NCBI GenBank assembly: GCA_026388915.1
Contig: JAPLIW010000424.1
Span: 1-32,079, forward strand
Direction: 5' to 3'
Length of the DNA: 32,079 nt
Origin: Deltaproteobacteria bacterium
GTDB taxonomy: Bacteria; Desulfobacterota; SM23-61
Shown here: piece after piece, positions 17,481 through 27,244 of the stretch
How the letters are laid out: every line of letters starts with the position of its first letter
Numbering within the stretch: position 1 is the first letter of the stretch
Notes under the pieces: generated by a model
Told to the model about the DNA's origin: nothing
What the model saw: only the letters and a program-made list of their open reading frames with translations
Databases searched by the model: none
Position numbers and translations under genes: made by a program

Positions 17481-19178
17481 TTAATCCTCCACCGTGACCT
17501 TCAGGACTTCTTCTACGCTCGTGACCCCTTCCTTGAGCTTCTGCAGTGCCGCCTGCCGCAAGCTTTTCATCCCCAGGCTGACGGCCTCCTTCTTGATTTC
17601 CCCGGCTGAAGCCCCCTGGAGGATTTGCTCCCGGACCTCTTCGCGGACGGGGAGAACTTCATATAGGGCCACGCGCCCCTTGTAGCCGGTGTTGCTGCAG
17701 CGGGCGCATCCCGCCCCCTTGTAACAGGTAAACCCCTGGAGTTCCTCGGAAGGAACTCCCAGATTCAGGAGCATCTGGGGAGAGACCTGGACCACGGTCC
17801 TGCAGGCATCGCAAACTTTCCTTGCCAGTCTCTGGGCAACGATCAGATTCACCGCCGAGGCCACCAAAAAGGGCTCGATGCCCATGTTCAGCAGACGGCT
17901 GATGGTGGCGGGGGCGTCATTGGTGTGGAGCGTGCTCAACACCATATGCCCGGTCAGGGCGGCCTTGATGGCGATTTCAGCGGTCTCAAAGTCCCGAATC
18001 TCCCCCACCATGATGATGTCCGGATCCTGGCGCAGGAAGGAACGGAGGCAGTTGGCGAAACTCAGCCCGATTTCCTCGTGGATCTGGACCTGGTTGATTC
18101 CCATGAGGTTGTACTCCACCGGGTCCTCGGCGGTGGAAATATTTTCGGATATCTGGTTCAATTCGGTCAGGGCCGAGTAGAGGGTCGTGGTCTTCCCGCT
18201 TCCCGTCGGCCCGGTCACCAGGACCATGCCGAAAGGCTTGTGAATGGCGTCGCGGAACTCCAGGAGGGGTTTTTCTTCGAACCCCAGCTTGGTCATGTCC
18301 AGCTGCAGGCTGGATTTGTCCAGTAACCGCATGACCACCTTTTCCCCGAAGAGGGTGGGCAGGACGGATACGCGGAAGTCCATCTCTTTATCTTTCCCGT
18401 ATTTCACCTTGATCCGGCCGTCCTGGGGAAGGCGGCGTTCAGCGATGTCCAGCTTGGACATGATCTTCACGCGGGAAGTGATGGCATTCTTGAGCTTCAG
18501 CGGGGGCTTCATGAACTCATACAGTACCCCGTCCACCCGCAGGCGGACCCGGAAGACTTTTTCATAGGGCTCGATATGGATGTCGCTGGCGGCCCTATTG
18601 ATCGCCTCGTTCAGAACCAGGTTTACCAGCTTCACCACCGGAGCATCTTCGACCGCCTGCTTCAGCGCGCTGACGTCGATGTCCTCCGAGTCCTCCAGAA
18701 GATCAATCGTTTCCCCTTCTTTGATGCCATCCATGATATCGTTGAGGGCATCGGAGGGGTCATAGAGCCGGTCAATGACCGTCTTAATGGCGCTTTCCGT
18801 GGAGACGAACACCTCTACATGGCAGCCGGCGAGAAATTTGATATCATCGATGGCCAGGATATTAGAGGGGTCGCTCATGGCAACCCGAAGGGTGGACCCG
18901 ACTCGTTTGATGGGAATCGCCTGGTATTTAAAAATCACGTCGGCCGGGATCATCTTCATGGCGTCCGGGTCGATCTGGATTTCATTCAGATCGATGGCCG
19001 GGACGCCGTAATGGCGGCTGAGGAAAGAAACCAGGGTCTTTTCACTTATGTATCCCAGCTTTACCAGGCCGGAACCCAGCTTGCTTCCCGAGAGTTTTTG
19101 ATCCTGGAGGGCTTTTTCCAGTTGTGCGGGGGTAATTAAGCCATTGCTGACCAAAAGGTCACCCAATCGGCCGGCCAT
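17481..19178 (-). CDS. pilB: Type IV pilus assembly ATPase with N-terminal MshEN domain
   Basis: N-terminal RLGDLLVSNGLITPAQLEKALQDQ; Walker A GPTGSGKTTTLYS; RQDPDIIMVGEIRDFETAEIAIKAALTGH; C-terminal CDAC...CARC. Confidence 0.94.
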   Translation of the reverse strand: MAGRLGDLLVSNGLITPAQLEKALQDQKLSGSKLGSGLVKLGYISEKTLVSFLSRHYGVPAIDLNEIQIDPDAMKMIPADVIFKYQAIPIKRVGSTLRVAMSDPSNILAIDDIKFLAGCHVEVFVSTESAIKTVIDRLYDPSDALNDIMDGIKEGETIDLLEDSEDIDVSALKQAVEDAPVVKLVNLVLNEAINRAASDIHIEPYEKVFRVRLRVDGVLYEFMKPPLKLKNAITSRVKIMSKLDIAERRLPQDGRIKVKYGKDKEMDFRVSVLPTLFGEKVVMRLLDKSSLQLDMTKLGFEEKPLLEFRDAIHKPFGMVLVTGPTGSGKTTTLYSALTELNQISENISTAEDPVEYNLMGINQVQIHEEIGLSFANCLRSFLRQDPDIIMVGEIRDFETAEIAIKAALTGHMVLSTLHTNDAPATISRLLNMGIEPFLVASAVNLIVAQRLARKVCDACRTVVQVSPQMLLNLGVPSEELQGFTCYKGAGCARCSNTGYKGRVALYEVLPVREEVREQILQGASAGEIKKEAVSLGMKSLRQAALQKLKEGVTSVEEVLKVTVED

Positions 19179-19350
19179 ACGCTATCTCTCCACAATTATA
19201 TTGTTTTCAAAAAAATATAGAAGGCTATCAGGGTCTTGTCAAGAAATTTCCAATCTTGTCTAAAGCATTATCGTCACCGGGCAGAAGAATCTGAAATCTT
19301 ATCCATACCTTTACTACCTGCATGGGCAGGCCGAAGAGGATATCTTTCTA

Positions 19351-19379
19351 TTGACAACCCTTTGGAAAGAGAGTACTTT
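19351..19379 (+). promoter_or_regulatory. Possible sigma70-like promoter upstream of pgpA
   Basis: TTGACA - 17 nt - TACTTT, about 175 nt upstream of the pgpA start. Confidence 0.3.
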
Positions 19380-19552
19380 TTCTCCTTGGTTGAAAATTTG
19401 CACCCTATCACGGCAAATAAAATTACCCTGCCCAATGGGGGTATACGGGATAAATCATTTTAACTTCGCTATAAAGAAAAATAAAGGCCATATCGGGGGG
19501 GTTGGGGATTTTTTATCCTTTTCGCGTGCTAAGCGCTGGGAGGTAATGAAGT

Positions 19553-20020
19553 TTGAATCGCTTGATTATCGCCATGGCTTCTGTCGGCTATGCAGGTTTT
19601 TCTCCCCGGGCGCCGGGAACCGCGGGAACGGCGGTGGGGATTCTGGTCTATCTTCTTTACTCCTCCTTCCCTCCCCTGCTCTATTTCCTCAGCACGGGGG
19701 CTTTTTTAATCCTGGCCTGCTGGATTTCGGAGCGGGCCGAGGTTCTGCTGGGCCAGAAAGACAGCCCGAAGATTGTCATCGATGAAGTCACCGGCTATTT
19801 GATAACCATGGCTTTTGTCCCCTGCACCCCATCATCGATGGTGATTGGATTTCTTTTTTTCCGGGTTTTGGATATAATAAAACCGCCCCCTGCAAATTGG
19901 ATCAACCGGGAGATGAAGGGCGGCTGGGCGGTTGTTCTGGACGATGCGGTGGCCGGAGGGTACGCGAATGTTCTCCTCCGTCTGACTGCTGTTTTTTATC
20001 CGGGCCTTTTCCTTGTCTGA
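19553..20020 (+). CDS. pgpA: Phosphatidylglycerophosphatase A (TTG start)
   Basis: GYAGFSPRAPGTAGTAVGILVYL, VIDEVTGYLITMAFVP, FLFFRVLDIIKPPPANWINREMKGGWAVVLDDAVAGGYANVLLR; SD GGGAGGT. Confidence 0.92.
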   Translation: MNRLIIAMASVGYAGFSPRAPGTAGTAVGILVYLLYSSFPPLLYFLSTGAFLILACWISERAEVLLGQKDSPKIVIDEVTGYLITMAFVPCTPSSMVIGFLFFRVLDIIKPPPANWINREMKGGWAVVLDDAVAGGYANVLLRLTAVFYPGLFLV

Positions 20021-20055
20021 ATCGATCACGCCGAAGGCTCAAGAGGAGTCATTCC

Positions 20056-21318
20056 TTGCGCGTCGAACTTATTACCATTGGGAACGAACTGACTTCCGGG
20101 GAAGTGGTGGACACCAACGCGGCGTTCATGGCTGAACTCCTGTCGGAAGCCGGCCTGGAGGTGGTTTTCATCACCACCACCGGGGATGAGGCCCTGCGCA
20201 TCGAGGATTCCCTCCGCCGGGCGCAGGAGCGCGTTGAGGTCATCATCGTGAGCGGAGGCCTGGGGCCCACCAAAGATGACATCACCGCGAGTTCTGCGGC
20301 CAAGGCCATGAAGCTTGATCTGGTTCTAAACCGGGAGGTCCTGGAGAATCTGAAGAAACGCTTTGCCGAAGGGGGAATGGAAATGCCGATTTCCAACGAG
20401 AAGCAGGCTTTTTTCCCCCGGCAGGCCGAAATCATTCCCAACCCCATGGGTACGGCCTGCGGTTTCATCGTCCGGCGGCCGGGCAAGGTCTTTATCTTTC
20501 TCCCCGGCGTCCCGCGAGAGCTGAAGGTTTTGATGAGAGAAAAGGTAATTCCCTTCCTGGAGAAAGAAAGAAAGGAAAAGGTCTTGGTGCGCTCTCGCAC
20601 CCTGAAAGTCTTCGGCTTCACCGAATCCGCCATCGCCGATTTGCTGAAGGATGTGAGACCCCAGGATTTTTCCGCCACCCTGGCGTACCTTCCCCGGTAT
20701 CCCGAGAATCATGTGAAGATCATCATCCGGGGACGGGTTGCCGAAGAAGCGGAAGATAACCTCCGGAAGCTGGAAAGCCTGATCCGCGAAAAACTCCAGG
20801 GGCGGGTCATCGCCGTTGACCGGGAGACTCTGGAGGAGATCGTCGGTCAACTCCTCCGTGCCGAGCGGGCGAACCTGGCCGTGGCTGAATCCTGCACCGG
20901 GGGGCTCGTGGCTCGTCGCCTGACCCAAATCGCCGGCAGTTCCGATTACTTCGAGAGATCCGTGGTCGTCTACAGCAATGCCGCCAAGGTTCAAATGCTG
21001 GGGATTCCGGGAGATTTGATCGACCGCGTCGGCGCGGTGAGTGCGGAAGTGGCGGAGAAGATGGCCGAAGGCGTGCGCCGGGTCAGCAACGCCACTCTGG
21101 GATTGGCCATTACCGGGATTGCGGGACCCGCGGGCGGATCGGAAGAAAAACCGGTGGGCACGGTCTTCATCGCCCTGGCGAGCCCCAAAGGAACCGTGTC
21201 CAGGCGATACCCGTTCATGGGTGACCGGGACCAGATTCAGACCATTTCCGCCTACACGGCGATTGACTGGGTGCGAAGGTATTTTTTGAATTTGATACCG
21301 GCTTTCAAGAACTTGTAG
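20056..21318 (+). CDS. cinA: CinA family competence/damage-inducible protein / nicotinamide-nucleotide amidase (TTG start)
   Basis: LRVELITIGNELTSGEVVDTNAAFMAELL, SGGLGPTKDDIT, LAVAESCTGGLVARRLTQIAGSSDYF, GIAGPAGGSEEKPVGTV. Start set at TTG 20056 after AAGAGGAG; the 19897 start is a spurious extension. Confidence 0.92.
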   Translation: MRVELITIGNELTSGEVVDTNAAFMAELLSEAGLEVVFITTTGDEALRIEDSLRRAQERVEVIIVSGGLGPTKDDITASSAAKAMKLDLVLNREVLENLKKRFAEGGMEMPISNEKQAFFPRQAEIIPNPMGTACGFIVRRPGKVFIFLPGVPRELKVLMREKVIPFLEKERKEKVLVRSRTLKVFGFTESAIADLLKDVRPQDFSATLAYLPRYPENHVKIIIRGRVAEEAEDNLRKLESLIREKLQGRVIAVDRETLEEIVGQLLRAERANLAVAESCTGGLVARRLTQIAGSSDYFERSVVVYSNAAKVQMLGIPGDLIDRVGAVSAEVAEKMAEGVRRVSNATLGLAITGIAGPAGGSEEKPVGTVFIALASPKGTVSRRYPFMGDRDQIQTISAYTAIDWVRRYFLNLIPAFKNL

Positions 21319-21353
21319 GACCGGGTTTCCAACCCGCCCTCACGGCTATTTTT

Positions 21354-21926
21354 ATGGACGACATTCGATCTTTCATCGCCATTGAAGTTCCCCAGGCCCT
21401 GAAATCGCGGATGGATGAGCTCCAGCGGGAGCTCCGCCGGACGGAGGCGGATGTGAAATGGGTGCGTCCGGAGGGGATTCATCTGACTCTCAAGTTTCTC
21501 GGCTCCATCCGCCAGGAGGATGTAGAGCGCATTTCCCAGTCCATCGCGCCGGCGATCGCGGGGTGGGAGCCCTTTGAGGTGCGGGTGCAGGGCATGGGCT
21601 GTTTCCCCAATCCCCGCAACCCCAGGGTCGTCTGGCTGGGGATGGACCGGGGAAAAGAAATTCTCACGGCGCTGCAACAGGCGGTGGAAAAGAAGATGGC
21701 CGAGCTGTCTTTCCCGGCGGAAGAGCGCCCCTTTTCTCCCCACCTGACGCTGGGAAGGATCCGGTCTCCCAGGGGCAAAGGAGGATTGGCCCAGGCGATT
21801 GACAAACATCGGGGAGCGGAAGTGGGAACTTTTCAGGTCCGGGAGGTTTTTCTCTTCCGGAGCGAACTCCGTCCTTCCGGAGCGGTTTACACGAAACTAA
21901 AAGAATTCCCGATGCGGCGAGATTAA
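21354..21926 (+). CDS. thpR: RNA 2',3'-cyclic phosphodiesterase
   Basis: RSFIAIEVPQALKSRM plus two HxTx motifs (HLTLKFLG, HLTLGRIR). Confidence 0.93.
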   Translation: MDDIRSFIAIEVPQALKSRMDELQRELRRTEADVKWVRPEGIHLTLKFLGSIRQEDVERISQSIAPAIAGWEPFEVRVQGMGCFPNPRNPRVVWLGMDRGKEILTALQQAVEKKMAELSFPAEERPFSPHLTLGRIRSPRGKGGLAQAIDKHRGAEVGTFQVREVFLFRSELRPSGAVYTKLKEFPMRRD

Positions 21927-21960
21927 AATTTTTCCCAAAATATTCCCCTAAGGAGGATCC

Positions 21961-22977
21961 ATGCCAGCGGAGAGCCCGAAAGAGAAAGCCATTGAACTGG
22001 CCGTCAGCCAGATCGAACGCCAATTTGGCAAGGGATCGATCATGCGTCTGGGGACGGACGCCGTGCTCCCGGAGATACCGGTCATCTCCACGGGCTCTCT
22101 GGCCCTGGATATAGCCCTCGGCGTGGGCGGGGTGCCCCGCGGGCGGGTGGTGGAGATCTACGGCCCGGAAGCCTCGGGCAAGACCACGCTGGCCCTTCAT
22201 ATCGTCGCCGAAGCCCAGAAAAAGGGGGGGATTGCGGGTTTCATCGACGCCGAGCATGCCCTGGACGTAGCCTATTCCCAGAAGCTGGGGGTGAAGACCG
22301 ATGACCTGCTGATCTCCCAACCCGATACCGGGGAACAGGCACTGGAGATTACCGATATGCTTGTGCGGAGCGGGGCCATCGACGTCGTGGTCGTCGACTC
22401 GGTGGCTGCTCTGGTTCCCAAGGCGGAACTGGAGGGGGAGATGGGCGATGCCCACATGGGGCTGCAGGCCCGCCTCATGTCCCAGGCCCTGCGGAAACTT
22501 ACCTCCACCATCAGCAAATCCAACACCTGCGTCATCTTCATCAACCAGATCCGCATGAAGATCGGCGTTTTTATGGGCAATCCGGAGACCACGACCGGCG
22601 GAAATGCCTTAAAATTTTACGCCTCGGTTCGTCTGGATATCCGGCGCATCGGAACCATCAAGGACGGGCAGGAGGCCATCGGAAATCGGACCAAGGTCAA
22701 GGTGGTGAAGAATAAAATGGCCCCTCCCTTCCGGGAAGTGGAGTTTGACATCATGTACGGGGAAGGGATTTCCCGGGAAGGGGACCTGGTGGACCTGGCG
22801 GTGGAAAAGGAGATCATCCAGAAGAGCGGGGCGTGGTTCTCCTTCGACGATGAGCGGATCGGACAGGGCCGGGAGAATGCCAAGGTTTTCCTGAAAGAGC
22901 ACCCGGAGACCGCCCGGGCTATTGAAGAAAATCTCAGAGAAAAATTGGGGCTGGTGAAAAAACCAAAGGAAGATTAA
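21961..22977 (+). CDS. recA: Recombinase RecA
   Basis: [82 protein letters not shown]. Confidence 0.97.
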   Translation: MPAESPKEKAIELAVSQIERQFGKGSIMRLGTDAVLPEIPVISTGSLALDIALGVGGVPRGRVVEIYGPEASGKTTLALHIVAEAQKKGGIAGFIDAEHALDVAYSQKLGVKTDDLLISQPDTGEQALEITDMLVRSGAIDVVVVDSVAALVPKAELEGEMGDAHMGLQARLMSQALRKLTSTISKSNTCVIFINQIRMKIGVFMGNPETTTGGNALKFYASVRLDIRRIGTIKDGQEAIGNRTKVKVVKNKMAPPFREVEFDIMYGEGISREGDLVDLAVEKEIIQKSGAWFSFDDERIGQGRENAKVFLKEHPETARAIEENLREKLGLVKKPKED

Positions 22978-22981
22978 ACGA

Positions 22982-23054
22982 AATGCGGAGTGCGGAATTC
23001 GGAATGCGGAATGAAAAAATGAAGCTTGAAATTCCGCATTCCGCATTCCGAATT
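22982..23054. repeat. Iterated GCGGAAT/ATTCCGC inverted repeat between recA and recX
   Basis: AATGCGGAGTGCGGAATTCGGAATGCGGAAT (22982-23012) and ATTCCGCATTCCGCATTCCGAATT (23031-23054); 21/24 complementary. Confidence 0.9.
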
Positions 23055-23075
23055 AGAAAAGTCCCTTACCCTTCT

Positions 23076-23567
23076 ATGCCGACCCAGCGATCGAAGTCTC
23101 CGGAAAGCGCAGAGACGTCCGCCATGCGCCTTCTGGGCAGGCGCGATTACAGCCGTCAGGAGCTGCTGCGCAAGCTCATCGGGAAAGGATTTTTAGCCGG
23201 AGAGGTGGAGGGGGTCCTCGTAAAATTCGAGAGCCTTGGACTCCTGGATGATCGAAAATTGGCCCAGCGCCTGGTTGACTATTATTCTGGGGAGAAGCTC
23301 TGGGGTCCGCAAAAGGTTTTACAGAAATTGGTTCAAAGGGGGATCCCGGCTGAGTGTGCCCGGGACCTGGTCGACGGGGAAGAGGAAAGCGGGAAGGCAC
23401 CGGAACGACTTCGAAAGGTTCTGCATCTTAAATCGAAAAGCCAAGACCTCCATTCTCTGTCGCCTCAGGGAAAGCGACGGCTGGCCAACTACCTCCGGCA
23501 GAGGGGGTATGGCTGGAATGATATCTGGGAGGCCTTGCAGGAAATCGGAGGTTCGGTAGAAGAATGA
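23076..23567 (+). CDS. recX: Regulatory protein RecX
   Basis: AMRLLGRRDYSRQELLRKLIGKGF, VLVKFESLGLLDDRKLAQRLVDYY, LVQRGIPAECARDLVD. The listed N-terminus (22983) is repeat-derived; start reassigned to ATG 23076, internal to that ORF. Confidence 0.85.
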   Translation: MPTQRSKSPESAETSAMRLLGRRDYSRQELLRKLIGKGFLAGEVEGVLVKFESLGLLDDRKLAQRLVDYYSGEKLWGPQKVLQKLVQRGIPAECARDLVDGEEESGKAPERLRKVLHLKSKSQDLHSLSPQGKRRLANYLRQRGYGWNDIWEALQEIGGSVEE

Positions 23568-26212
23568 TGACCGGAAGCGCGGTACGCCAGAAATTTCTGG
23601 ATTACTTCAAGAGCAAAGGGCATGCCATCGTGAGCAGTTCCTCACTGGTTCCCCAGAAGGACCCTACCCTGCTCTTCACCAATGCGGGAATGGTCCAGTT
23701 CAAGAATTACTTCACCGGCGAAGAAAAGACCCCTTTTCCCCGCGCTACGACCTCGCAGAAGTGCGTGCGTGCCGGGGGAAAGCACAACGACCTGGAGAAC
23801 GTGGGTTACACCGCCCGCCATCATACCTTCTTCGAAATGCTGGGAAACTTCTCCTTCGGCGATTATTTCAAAGAAGGGGCCATTGCTATGGGATGGGAGT
23901 TCCTCGTGGATATCCTGGGCCTGCCCCCGGACAAGCTCTGGGTTACCATTCACGAAGGGGAAAAATCCCTGGGAATCGGGGCGGATGAAGAGGCGCGGAA
24001 ACTCTGGAGAAAATACGTCCCGGAAGAAAGGATCCTCACTTTTCCCAGCAAGGATAATTTCTGGCAGATGGGAGACACCGGCCCCTGCGGCCCCTGCTCG
24101 GAGATCGTCATCGACCAGGGTCCGACAGTGGGATGCGGGCGTCCGGAGTGTGCCCCGGGCTGTGACTGTGACCGGTACCTGGAGCTGTGGAACCTGGTCT
24201 TCATGCAGTTCGAGCGCTATGCCGACGGCACGATCAAGCCCCTGCCCAAACCGAGCATCGACACCGGCATGGGCCTAGAGCGGATTACGGCGATCGTTCA
24301 GGGGGTGGAGAGCAATTACGACACGGACCTCTTTACCCTCATCTTGAAGGCGATCGGGGGATCCTGCGGGAAAAAATATGATCCCCCATCCCCGGCGGGC
24401 GTTTCTTTCCGGGTGATCGCCGATCATGCCCGCGCGGCAACTTTCCTGATCAGCGACGGCGTCCTCCCTTCCAATGAAGGGCGGGGCTACGTGCTGCGCC
24501 GGATCATGCGCCGGGCCATGCGGCACGGCAAGAAACTGGGAATCCACGAGCCCTTCCTCTTCCGGCTGACCGATGAAGTGATCGCCCTCATGCAGGATGC
24601 CTATCCGGAACTCGTAAGTCACCGGGAAATGGTCAAAAACATGATCTCCAACGAGGAGGAGCGCTTCTCCGAGACCCTGAGCACGGGGCTTCGCCTCTGG
24701 GGCGATGAAATCCGCAAACTGAAAGAGCGGAAATCGAAGGTCATTCCCGGAGAATTGATCTTCAAGCTCTATGACACCTACGGGTTCCCCCTGGACCTGA
24801 CCGAAGAGATCGCCCGCGATGAAGGGTTTCCCCTGGATAAAAAAGGATTTGAAGAAGCCATGGAAGCCCAGCGGGAACGAGCCCGGGAATCCTGGAAGGG
24901 TTCGGGGGAAGAAGCTTTGAAGGAGGTTTACAAGTCCCTGGCGGCCCTCAAGCTGAAGACTGAATTCGTGGGCTATGACCGCCTGGAGACCGAGGGAAAG
25001 ATTCTGAAGATGTTCAAAGGCGAGGCGGAAGTGGAGAGCGGAAAAGAAGGCGAAGAGGTGGAAGTGATCACCGACCGAAGCCCCTTCTACGGAGAAGCGG
25101 GGGGCCAGCAGGGAGACCAGGGGATTCTGTCCGGCAACGGATCCCGGATGGAGGTTTTCCGCTCGAGCAGACCCCTGCCCGACGTGATCGTCCATCACGG
25201 GACCATCCAATCCGGAGCCTTCCGGGTGGGAGACACCCTCAAGCTGCGGGTGAATGCCGAGAGCCGGGGCAAGACCGCTCTCAACCACACGGCCACCCAT
25301 CTGCTGCAGGCCGCCCTGCGGCAGGTGCTGGGGGACCACGTCAAACAGGCCGGGTCTCTGGTGACTCCCGACCGCCTCCGTTTTGACTACACCCACTTCT
25401 CCCCCCTTTCAGAGGAAGAAATCGACCGGGTCGAGGAGATTGTGAATTCCCGGATCCGGCAGAACCTGCAGGTCTGTGTGTCCCATATTCCCTATAAAGA
25501 GGCCGTTCAGAAAGGGGCCATGGCCCTTTTCGGCGAAAAGTACGGGGATGTCGTCCGCCTGGTCCAGGTGGGGGAAATCAGCGCGGAACTCTGCGGAGGC
25601 ACCCATACGACCCGCAGCGGGGATATCGGTCTTTTCAAGATCCTGTCCGAGACCGGAGTGGCTTCCGGGGTACGGCGGATTGAAGCGGCCAGCGGAGAGG
25701 GGGCCTGGAAAGCCCTCAAGAAAGAAGAGGCTGAGCTTCGGGCGATATCCGATCTGGTGAAAGCGAAGCCGGGAGAGGTGGCGGAGAAGGTCCAGCGGAT
25801 TCTGAAACAGCAGAAGGATCTGGAGAGGGAATATCAGGTCCTCCAGGTTAGAATCGCTTCGGGGAAGACCAAAGACCTGATCTCCTCGGTCCGGGAAGTC
25901 AAGGGCGTTCGGGTTTTGTCCGCCCGGGTGGAGACGAAAGACCCGAAGAGCCTGCGGGAGGCGGCCGACCGTCTGAAGGACCAGATCAAGTCAGGCATCA
26001 TTCTGCTGGGCGCCCAGGGAGACGGGAAAGTCATGCTTCTCTGCGCGGTGACCCCGGACCTGGCCGGAAAGTACCCGGCCCAGAAACTGGTTAAAGAAAT
26101 TGCTCAGATCGTGGGGGGGACCGGAGGAGGGCGGGCCGACATGGCCCAGGCCGGCGGTACGAAAGTCGAAGCGTTGGCGGAGGCGCTGGAAAAAATCTAC
26201 TACCTCATTTAA
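23564..26212 (+). CDS. alaS: Alanyl-tRNA synthetase
   Basis: VRQKFLDYFKSKGHAIVSSSSLVPQKDPTLLFTNAGMVQFKNYF, HTATHLLQAALRQVLG, CGGTHTTRSGDIG, C-terminal GGTGGGRADMAQAGG. Confidence 0.97.
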   Translation: MMTGSAVRQKFLDYFKSKGHAIVSSSSLVPQKDPTLLFTNAGMVQFKNYFTGEEKTPFPRATTSQKCVRAGGKHNDLENVGYTARHHTFFEMLGNFSFGDYFKEGAIAMGWEFLVDILGLPPDKLWVTIHEGEKSLGIGADEEARKLWRKYVPEERILTFPSKDNFWQMGDTGPCGPCSEIVIDQGPTVGCGRPECAPGCDCDRYLELWNLVFMQFERYADGTIKPLPKPSIDTGMGLERITAIVQGVESNYDTDLFTLILKAIGGSCGKKYDPPSPAGVSFRVIADHARAATFLISDGVLPSNEGRGYVLRRIMRRAMRHGKKLGIHEPFLFRLTDEVIALMQDAYPELVSHREMVKNMISNEEERFSETLSTGLRLWGDEIRKLKERKSKVIPGELIFKLYDTYGFPLDLTEEIARDEGFPLDKKGFEEAMEAQRERARESWKGSGEEALKEVYKSLAALKLKTEFVGYDRLETEGKILKMFKGEAEVESGKEGEEVEVITDRSPFYGEAGGQQGDQGILSGNGSRMEVFRSSRPLPDVIVHHGTIQSGAFRVGDTLKLRVNAESRGKTALNHTATHLLQAALRQVLGDHVKQAGSLVTPDRLRFDYTHFSPLSEEEIDRVEEIVNSRIRQNLQVCVSHIPYKEAVQKGAMALFGEKYGDVVRLVQVGEISAELCGGTHTTRSGDIGLFKILSETGVASGVRRIEAASGEGAWKALKKEEAELRAISDLVKAKPGEVAEKVQRILKQQKDLEREYQVLQVRIASGKTKDLISSVREVKGVRVLSARVETKDPKSLREAADRLKDQIKSGIILLGAQGDGKVMLLCAVTPDLAGKYPAQKLVKEIAQIVGGTGGGRADMAQAGGTKVEALAEALEKIYYLI

Positions 26213-26251
26213 AAGCAAAGACCAAGGAGCGGAGAGCAGGGAGCGCTGCCT

Positions 26252-26989
26252 TTATGATTGTTTCTTCTTCTTGGCTTCTTTCTCCTCTTTTTCCTTTCGC
26301 TTTTTCTCTTCTTTGGCAATCTTTTCCCGGCAGGTCGGCAGGAGGGGATTGATCTTTCCCTCGAGGCCCACATCCGGGTATTTCTTTAAAATCTCCTCGA
26401 AGCGGCCCAGGGCGGCCTTGTAGTGCCCTTTCCGGTAGTAGAAATGCCCGATGTAATACTCATGGTCGGCAAGCTGGCGCCGGCAGATCTGCATCCGGGT
26501 TTTGGCGTCGGAGGTGTATTTGCTCTGGGGAAAATTTTCGACGACATAACGAAACTGTTCCAGGGCTTTCTCGGTTACGGTCTGATCCCGGTCGATCGAG
26601 AGCATTTGTTTGGAATGACACATCCCGACCTGGTAGATGGCGTAAGGGATCTCCGGATGAATGGGATGGAGTTTCTTAAAGTCTTCATACTGGACGATGG
26701 CCTCGGCGTAATTCTTGTCGAAATAGAGGGAATCGGCCAGGCGGAGTTCGGCCAGGGGGGTGTAGGTACTCAGCGGAAAGTCCTCCTTGAACTTCCGGAA
26801 AGCCTCGGCCGAGCGTTCATATTTTTTCTTTTCCAGCAGACGGAGACCCTCTTCATACGCCATCTGCGGCGTCCTCTCCGGCTCCTTTTTCTCAAAAAGA
26901 GCACACCCGCCAACCCAGAACAGCAGAGAGAGGGCGACGAAGATCACAAACGAAGAAAAGCTTGTTTCTTTACCTTTCGACCTTCTCAT
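26252..26989 (-). CDS. bamD: Outer-membrane assembly lipoprotein BamD-like
   Basis: Hydrophobic N-terminus with a Cys (WVGGC), TPR-like YEEGLRLLEKKKYERSAEAFRKFKEDFPLSTYTPLAELRLADSLY, Lys-rich tail. Confidence 0.85.
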   Translation of the reverse strand: MRRSKGKETSFSSFVIFVALSLLFWVGGCALFEKKEPERTPQMAYEEGLRLLEKKKYERSAEAFRKFKEDFPLSTYTPLAELRLADSLYFDKNYAEAIVQYEDFKKLHPIHPEIPYAIYQVGMCHSKQMLSIDRDQTVTEKALEQFRYVVENFPQSKYTSDAKTRMQICRRQLADHEYYIGHFYYRKGHYKAALGRFEEILKKYPDVGLEGKINPLLPTCREKIAKEEKKRKEKEEKEAKKKKQS

Positions 26990-27135
26990 ACCTCAATTCA
27001 TTTCCTGCGCTTTTTGAGAAAAGATCCAATTCCAATATATATTCCCCACCCTCTGCTGTCAATCGGAAGGTATTCCGCATTCCGGTAACTTTTCCATTCC
27101 GCCCTTCGTATTGGAGGTTTTTGGTACTTGCCTCA

Positions 27136-27221
27136 AGCGAAGCGCTCCTCAACTCACGCCCATGGCGTGACGCTCCTCGAGTCCCGCCTCAGGCGGGACG
27201 GTCCTCAAGACCCGAAGGGTC
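27136..27221. repeat. Array of four small hairpins separated by CGSTCCTCRAS spacers
   Basis: AGCG-aag-CGCT (27136-27146), TCACGCC-cat-GGCGTGA (27154-27170), TCCCGCC-tca-GGCGGGA (27182-27198), GACCC-gaa-GGGTC (27209-27221). Confidence 0.85.
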
Positions 27222-27244
27222 GGTCCATTTCTATTCCGCATTCT

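Noticed and set aside
24275-25396. 373-aa minus-strand ORF within alaS
   Set aside because: Shadow ORF of alaS; alaS motifs are continuous across this interval.
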